Below are positions 57,586 through 64,000 of a stretch of DNA of 64,000 bases, one piece after another (positions within the stretch are counted from its first letter, which is position 1; each line of letters opens with the position of its first letter). The DNA comes from Helianthus annuus (lineage: Eukaryota > Streptophyta > Magnoliopsida > Asterales > Asteraceae), in NCBI RefSeq assembly GCF_002127325.2, contig NC_035438.2:92003948-92067947 (forward strand), given 5' to 3'. A model generated the notes under the pieces. It searched no databases. It was given only the letters and a program-made list of their open reading frames with translations, and was not told the DNA's origin. The position numbers and the translations under genes were made by a program.

Positions 57586-60500
57586 TAGTGCACGTTCGAT
57601 TTGGGAAGCACTTCGCACAAAATTTGAAGGAAGTACGGAGATGATCAAGAATAAAAAGTCATTATTAAAGAAAGAATTTGAATTGTTTCCAAGTTTGCCA
57701 GGTGAAACTACAAAGACTCTTATTGAGAGATATTGTCATTTAGTGCGTTCAATGACCCAGTTGGATATCAATAAAGATCGAGAGGAATGGGTTGAAAAAT
57801 TAGCCGATGCTTTACCTCAAAATGAATGGGGTACATATCTTATGATTTTGAAGAATACCGGAGATTATGATAGATTGTCAATTGCTCAATTCATTGAAAA
57901 ACTTGAAGGACAAGATCTTGAACAACAAAAGATCACTAGAATGAACAATGCAAGTGGTCAAAAAGATATCAAGATGTATTTCAAAGGTAATGTTCAAAAT
58001 GTTGAAGCTAGTCCAAAGATCCAGACCGCTTTCAGCGCAGAAAACTCATCCAGATCACTCAATCAAAGTTCAATCAAGAACAATGGATTTTCTTCATATC
58101 CGAGTGTTAATCCTAATGTTTCAACTTCAAATTATCAGTCTCAAAGCTCAAACAATGGTAATGGTCATGTGCTACAATGCAACATCGCGTTGCATCTTCA
58201 GAACGGTCAGAATTTCTCTGAAGAAGTCGCTAAAGGTCATATGGCATTACTAAGTACCGCGTTAGAATCATATGAGAGTTTGGTTGCGGGAAGGATCGGA
58301 AATCCTATGTTAACTAAAGAGGATTACGATCAGATTGATGCTGAGGAAATGGAGCTAATGGATATTAAGTGGTGTTTAGCAAGCGTGTTGAGGAGAGCTG
58401 AGAAATTTAAGCAGATTACCGGAAGAGATGACTTACATGATGCTAATGTTTCTACTTTAGGTTTTGATAAGTCTAAAGTTAGTTGTCTGAAATGTTTGGA
58501 GGGAAAAAGGACATTTCACGAGGGAATGTACCAACCGAGAAGCAGATGGAGCTCAGAATCCTTTCGGGAACAATGAATATTATCGGAAAGCAATATATCA
58601 TCAGGTAGCTCAACAACCGTCATCATCTCGTACTATTCCGTTTGAAGATGGAAAGAAGAAAGCTTGTATTACTATGCCTCCAGATCAAGAAGATGAAAGA
58701 TTGCCAGAGGGATTTAGCTGGGACAAATATATTCCTGCTGAAAGTAACTCAAAGTTTAGAGCATTTGTTGCACAGATCATTCAAGAGCCAGGGTTGATGA
58801 AAGAATGGATGGATGTGTTTACAAATGATGAGAAAAGTCAAGATGGAGAGTCTGTTTCTTCAGAAGATAGTTCAGAAAAGACACCAGTCTTTGATCAATC
58901 ACCAATTGATAGCAGTGATGATGATGAAGAAATTAAACAAATAAACATTGGTAAAACTCATTTATCTCCTGAAAGTTTCAAATTTTATTTTGCAGATAAA
59001 TTGGAGAAACTAAAGGAGAAACTAGCAGCAAAAGAAAAGAAAGAGGTAAAATGTGAGAATCTTGTTCAGGTGGAAGAGAAGTATGAACAGAGTGAAGAAG
59101 TTAAAGTTGTTGAGAAGATGGTTGAGATTGAAAAGATTGTAGAGGTCACAAAACCTTGTCTGAAATGTTTGGAACCATGCAAACATTGTGAAGAGAAAGA
59201 TAAGAAGTTTAGTGAGCTAGACAAGATGAAAGAAAAATTGTTGTTTGATGTTAAGTACGTGAAAGAATCTTATGATGTGTTGAACAGAACAGTCAACCAG
59301 TTGGAAAAGACAAACTCAGAAAGAGAAGATGCTTCGACAATGATGAATGCAGTGATGATGTCTAAGCAGAAGGCCATCAATCACTATATTGATGAGTGTG
59401 CAAAGTTGAAGCAAGAATTAGATACTGAAAAGATTGAGAATGAAAGAATCAGACGATTGCTAATGAGTTACTCAAGTTCTGATTACTTAATTGATAGAAT
59501 CTATCCGACAGTAGCAGGTTTTGAAGCTTTTCAAGATAAGAAGTCGGAAGATATGGATACTGGTAAGAAACAAAGTGCAAATTATAACAAGTGTCCGCCT
59601 CCGATCTGGGAAGGTTATTCTCCTAGAAAACCAAATTCGGAACAAGTCAAAAAGGCAGTCAATATAAAGTTAAAGTCTGAAACAACTGATGAGTTACCAG
59701 ACAATATTGACGTCACATTCACATCGTCTGATACTGATCATGAGTCTGAGTTAATAAAGAAAGTGGTTGATCAGGTGTTGGATAAGGTTGAGGAGTCAGA
59801 GTCAAAGTCTGAATCTGAGAGTTCAAGTTCATCAGTTGACAGTTCGAAATCATCGGTCAAAAGGGTTTACAATAAAAAATTTCTGTTATCAAAAATTAAT
59901 TTGAATGACGAAACACTCAAAGTTGCATATACTTTGAATGATTCCGACAAATTATATTTTGATAAAGAATTTCCCATAAAAAATGTGAAAACTAACAATA
60001 TTAAAAAGATTTTCAAACTAATAGAAGTCAAAATTTCAGAAATACAAAATAAAATTGGTTTTTCAAAACCTAAATATACTTCGAGAGTTCAGCAAAGATT
60101 AAACAAAAAGAAGGGTTTTGGTTCTGGTCATCATAAGAGACCGAATCACAAAAAAAAATTCAAAAAGAAGGGTGTGGTTTTTGATGTCGATAATAATAAT
60201 AATGATAGAAGTTCTGAAACAAATACAGTATTTGTTTCAGGTGCTTCTTCAGAAGAAGAAAAGGAAAAAGTTTTCTGGAAACAGTCTAACAAGGAGTTTC
60301 TTGCTGAAAAACAAAAGTTTGAGAAGACTGTGTTTGGAACCAAAAAGGAAACAAGAACTTGCTATAAATGCAAAAAAGTTGGTCACATCGCTTGGAATTG
60401 TCTAATGGCAACCAACGTAAAACAGGAAGTTCTTTCTAAACTTAAAGAAAAAAATGTTGATGAAAATGAACCACCAACGGACAAATTCAAAGTGTTTAAA

Positions 60501-60952
60501 AATTCTACATTTGAAGTTGGTGAGAGTTCAAGACGTTTTTACAAAAGAAATTTGAATCTTAACAATCAAAAGTGGGTTGTGAAGAAATCAGATGTTAAAT
60601 CTGGCGATGAATCTGACTCGTCAAAGTCAGAGGAGCCACCAGTTGAACTAAAAGAGAAAATTCAGTTCCGCCAATGGATGATGCAAACTTTCCACCATTG
60701 TGGACTGAAAATTTAAAACAAAAGGTTGAAAAAGTAGAGATTTCGAATCAATTCTATTCTGAAAAGAAAGAATTTGATGTCGAAAAAGCGTTTAATGGCA
60801 AAGTGAAACATATCTTTGGTAAGATGGTTGATGGAAGGGCCAAAGGGGTAAAAGAATTCCATGAATCAAAAAGGAATGTTAAAAGACCGAGTGAAATTGA
60901 ACCAGTTACACCCAAAGCTGGTCAGGCTTGGGTGTCAGCATTCTTTGTTTGA
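57586..60952 (+). pseudogene. gag: gag of element D (5'-truncated, frameshifted)
   Basis: Enters mid-domain at ARSIWEALRTKFEGS, then RYCHLVRSM and the EWGTYLMILKNTG region, open to 58576. An extra base near 58497, inside the first knuckle, shifts the frame; the new frame gives REKGHFTREC and runs open from about 58502 to 60716. It contains DERLPEGFSWDKY, an acidic region, a coiled coil with NERIRRLLMSYSSSDYLIDR, PPPIWEGYSPRKP, a Lys-rich stretch, and the second knuckle (CYKCKKVGHIAWNC) at about 60360. A further shift near 60655 leads to 60674-60952 (ending AWVSAFFV). The N-terminal quarter, leader and 5' LTR are lost. Best preserved middle and C-terminus of the family in this window. Confidence 0.9.
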
Positions 60953-62971
60953 AAATCCTGACTTGCCGGAGCTCCCAAGTTGGTAATCGTGGAGCATGAA
61001 TCGGTATCATTCTTGAAAAATGTTTCTGTGAAAAATCTACAAGTGATAGTCTTTTACAAGTGGTTGAAAGAACAAAGTGATTAATGAATCCCCATGATGT
61101 GTGAAATCAACAAAACTAATGTTTCGGAAAAACCATTGTGATTAAAACAAAATTAAGTGTTTTGAAATCATAATGGGAAAATAGTTTGTTGTCAGGGGGA
61201 GTTCTGATTGTTTAAGCCAAGAGAATGGAGAATTGAAGCAATTGACATCAGTTTGTCATTTTTGTACAGTTTATTGCTTTTACTTTCAAATTTTCCCGGA
61301 AAATAAAAAATTGAAGCATATTTTTTATTTTAGGGGGAGTAAAAAATTAAAATTTTGAAAATTTGAAAAATCCAAAAACATGATAAAATCTAAAAAAACC
61401 AAAAACATTGAAAAATCAAAAATGAGTTTTGTTGTGAAAAAGAGGAAATGATAGTACATCAGTGGACTATCACAACATGCTAAAGAAATCTAAAGAAAAA
61501 TGTTTTTTAAACAAGTCTCACTAATGATGTGCCAGTAGACTTCACACGATTAGTAGATTGTATTCGAGATATAAACATAACGATACACTGCTTATTTTAG
61601 TGGGGAACATCTCTCGGATATATGGGTGATCCCCAAAATCTTGTTTGAGAGATTGCCTGATTCTGAGATACTAGGTCTTTATACTGTTTGATATTTGGGG
61701 TATTATACCTGGTCTTCTGATATTGCGGAAGCAATGTCCTAGACCTAGTATAATACTTAATGCGCTGTAAAAGCTTACCCTCTGCATAAAAATTGAAAAA
61801 TATCGAAAGATATGAATCAATTGCAGTTGAAGAAAAGATTCCCTAAAGGGAACACACCTAAAGTCGAGCCTTCATCTCTTTGACTGAACGGAAGTTCATA
61901 CCTGAGCTCTCAAGGGCTCGCACTAACCCAGATACAGATATCAAATTGGTATACTCACCTGTAAGACTGAATCTAGGGAATTTTGATACGGGAGTATATT
62001 CTGAGGTGGGACACGCAAATAAGTATAAGTCTTTAAAACACTAATCCGTATCTTGAATCAATTGAAACTTGTGTAGAAGTTTAAGTGGACAACAATACTG
62101 ACAATCAGAAGTGAATTTGTTTAAGACTTAAAGTTAAATCAAGATCAACGGTGTTAGTGATAAGTCTCAAAAACTGATATGATCCTATTACACAAACTCA
62201 CAAAAAGATGTCTGTATATAGTTTATTTTCCAAAATCCAAAAAGATTTTCAGTATGTTTTAGCATAAAATATTTGAAAATTCAAAAAGATTTTATTTCAT
62301 ATTATTTTCGGCAACTGATGTTTGAAAAGCTGATTTTCAAAATTTCAAGTGCTAAACATGATGAACGACAACAGGGTTGGGAGAGTTTGTTTGAAATGAG
62401 AAATGATTTTGAAATGATTAAATGGTTCATTAATTTGAAACCAAATTTGTTTTTACAAGTGAATAATCAGAGTTCATTAATGTCAAAATTGTCTATCTTG
62501 CAAATGGTGTCTAGATGACTAGACTATGAATGTTTTTAAAATAAAAAATCTTATGTTTTGAGTAGAGTATGTGCAGGTAAGAAGCTTTGAAAGAGCTAGG
62601 TTTCGACTCCTGAGGACTTTCCGCATAAGAGTATGCAGATTAGAGCCAGGTTTCCGATTCAAATCCTGCAGACAGTGAATTCCAGACTGCGATCCCAGTT
62701 TATCGAAAGGGGGAGTCTGAAGACGTAAGAGCCAGATTCAGATCTTGGAATAGCGTTCGAGATAGAAGCTGCTAATGCTGAAGAGCTTAATGAATCAAGA
62801 GATCTGATCAAAAGAATTAGAAAGTTCGAAAAGTAAGGTTGAGATTCTGGAAGAGTAAGAGAGAGTGTGATAAAGATGCGTACAATGGAGAATACTTTGG
62901 AGAGAGCGAGAAGACTGATCAAGACGGAAGACTCGACACACTGAAGACTCGTCATCATCCAAGGGGGAGTT
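60953..62971 (+). mobile_element. 3' non-coding tail of element D
   Basis: About 2 kb, about 99% identical to 1-2018, with the hairpin at 61700-61756 and a polypurine tract at 62961-62971. No gene. Confidence 0.85.
61700..61756 (+). other. Conserved hairpin in D tail
   Basis: GTATTATACCTGGTCT (61700-61715) pairs imperfectly with AGACCTAGTATAATAC (61741-61756). Same place as the hairpin at 747-803. Confidence 0.6.
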
Positions 62972-63422
62972 TGTTAGTGAATATGTCTATTGACTTCGTC
63001 TTGAATCGAGTCATGTAACTAGAATAGATAGACCAGGACACGTTGTACGAGAGAAACGGGAAACAGACTTGAACCAACCACCCTCACGAAGTGGCTAGGC
63101 CACCTCGCACGAGGTGACCAAGTTCGTGCGGTCTGGCCAGTTTGTGCGACCTGGGCCAGCTCGTGTGGACTGGTTCGTGCGGTCTGGCATCTCCTATATA
63201 TATATGGTCTTGGGTCTTCATTTGTAGAACTTTTGGATTCCGGTAGCAAAGCTCTGCCGAAGTGTCGCCAGCTCGTGTAACTTTGACAAATCAATACAAT
63301 CGACATTTAAAGTGATTCTACGTGCAAATCTAGCTGTCATAACATCAATACGTCTGATTTCGCCTTTCGTATTGATCGAGAACTCTTCTGAACGACTCGT
63401 TTGATCGAATCCTGATCCTACA
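62972..63422 (+). repeat. 3' LTR of element D
   Basis: 451 bp, equivalent to 2019-2469, with only a few differences. The TCGTGCGGTCTGG box is at about 63085-63190. Confidence 0.9.
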
Positions 63423-64000
63423 TTGGTTTTCCATGGAAAACCTGTGGAAACATCCCTAAGGTTGTTCCAAGTGATTAGGAAGAAGAATCAAAGAAAAAGA
63501 ATGAGAAATGAAGAAGTTATGCTCACTTAAGCAACTTGATATGATTCTGATCTTGCTTCTGATTAACAACTGATTACGGAGAGATTTGAGAGTGTTTTGA
63601 GTGAGTTGTAAAGTGGAAAATGTGTGGAAGATGCTTGGGTTTTATAGGGAAGGATTAGGGTTGGGTTTGGTGAACATTTAAGACAAGAAACACAAGTTTA
63701 AAATCAAAGAAAACATTAAAACCCGCCAATTACACGAGCTGTTAATGTTTCCGCGGATCAGGCCTCTCTCGAGGGCCGCGAGGTAACAAGGAACCCCGGG
63801 TCGCGGCCGATGAGGGGTTGAGTTCGTGAAAAATGTTTGATTTTAGTCATAAATACCCCCTATACTTCCATGTTTTGTTGTTTCAAGGTGTATATTGGAT
63901 GTTTTAAGTATAAGGAACATAAGTAAAGGTACATTATGTAATTTAATCATAAACTAAATATAAAACACATAAAAACAAGTTTGTTTGTCAAGTTTAAGCA
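63423..64000 (-). mobile_element. Gypsy LTR, second copy of 2470-3047
   Basis: Same flanking LTR sequence as follows the D' LTR, running off the window edge. It shows that the flank was duplicated together with the element. Confidence 0.85.

Overview
This is nuclear DNA from a flowering plant. The window is almost entirely nested transposable elements: Ty3/Gypsy polyproteins of the Tekay (Del) chromovirus type, long Gag-only LTR elements, a Copia scrap, a Tat/Athila-type 5' end, and a FAR1-type Mutator-like DNA transposon. TA microsatellites are prominent, and I see no ordinary host gene, tRNA or rRNA. The Gag family and LTR style make me think of the daisy family (Asteraceae), but that is recollection, not proof.

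Layout. 1-2469 is the 3' tail and LTR of a Gag-only element (D'), abutting a reversed Gypsy G1 (LTR 2470-3331, pol end 3332-3728). G1 is split by Gag-only element A (3729-20520), and A is itself split by a complete 9.2 kb Tekay-like Gypsy (6000-15162) with perfect CTAAA target duplications. G1 pol resumes at 20521-21720. 21721-25402 holds a GRF zinc-finger mini-ORF, a reversed Copia RNase H fragment, and a Tat/Athila-like LTR with primer site and gag start. 25975-35160 is a cluster of DNA elements in TA-rich DNA: an inverted-repeat element with a TTTTACG array, a 5.35 kb Mutator-like element with a broken FAR1/MULE transposase gene and a convergent small ORF, a foldback, and an inverted relative of the first element. 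36241-37058 holds Gypsy LTR scraps.

37059-53685 carries a second reversed Gypsy G2 (3.6 kb LTR plus pol end) joined to reversed Gag-only element B. A 5.24 kb piece of the G2/B junction is tandemly duplicated (39379-44616 and 44617-49855). At about 53685 B is fused to a third Gag-only element C (reversed), whose leader carries a 2.3 kb Gypsy solo LTR (54229-56543, TCAGC duplications). C's 5' LTR ends inside the gag of a fourth copy, D (57586-63422). The last 3.04 kb (60957-64000) is about 99% identical to the first 3.05 kb.

The Gag-only family is the most interesting content. Copies A, B, C and D encode a long Gag (UBN2-like domain, CCHC knuckle, acidic/coiled-coil middle, second CCHC knuckle), no pol can be seen, and about 2 kb of conserved non-coding tail precedes the polypurine tract. 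They would need protease, reverse transcriptase and integrase from another element. Their LTRs and leaders carry dense arrays of a TTTCGC-core motif whose spelling is shared between LTR and leader of one copy but differs between copies. Their tails carry a hairpin whose two arms appear to covary between subfamilies. Every long coding region here is broken by stops or frameshifts, so the window shows recently active but now dead copies.
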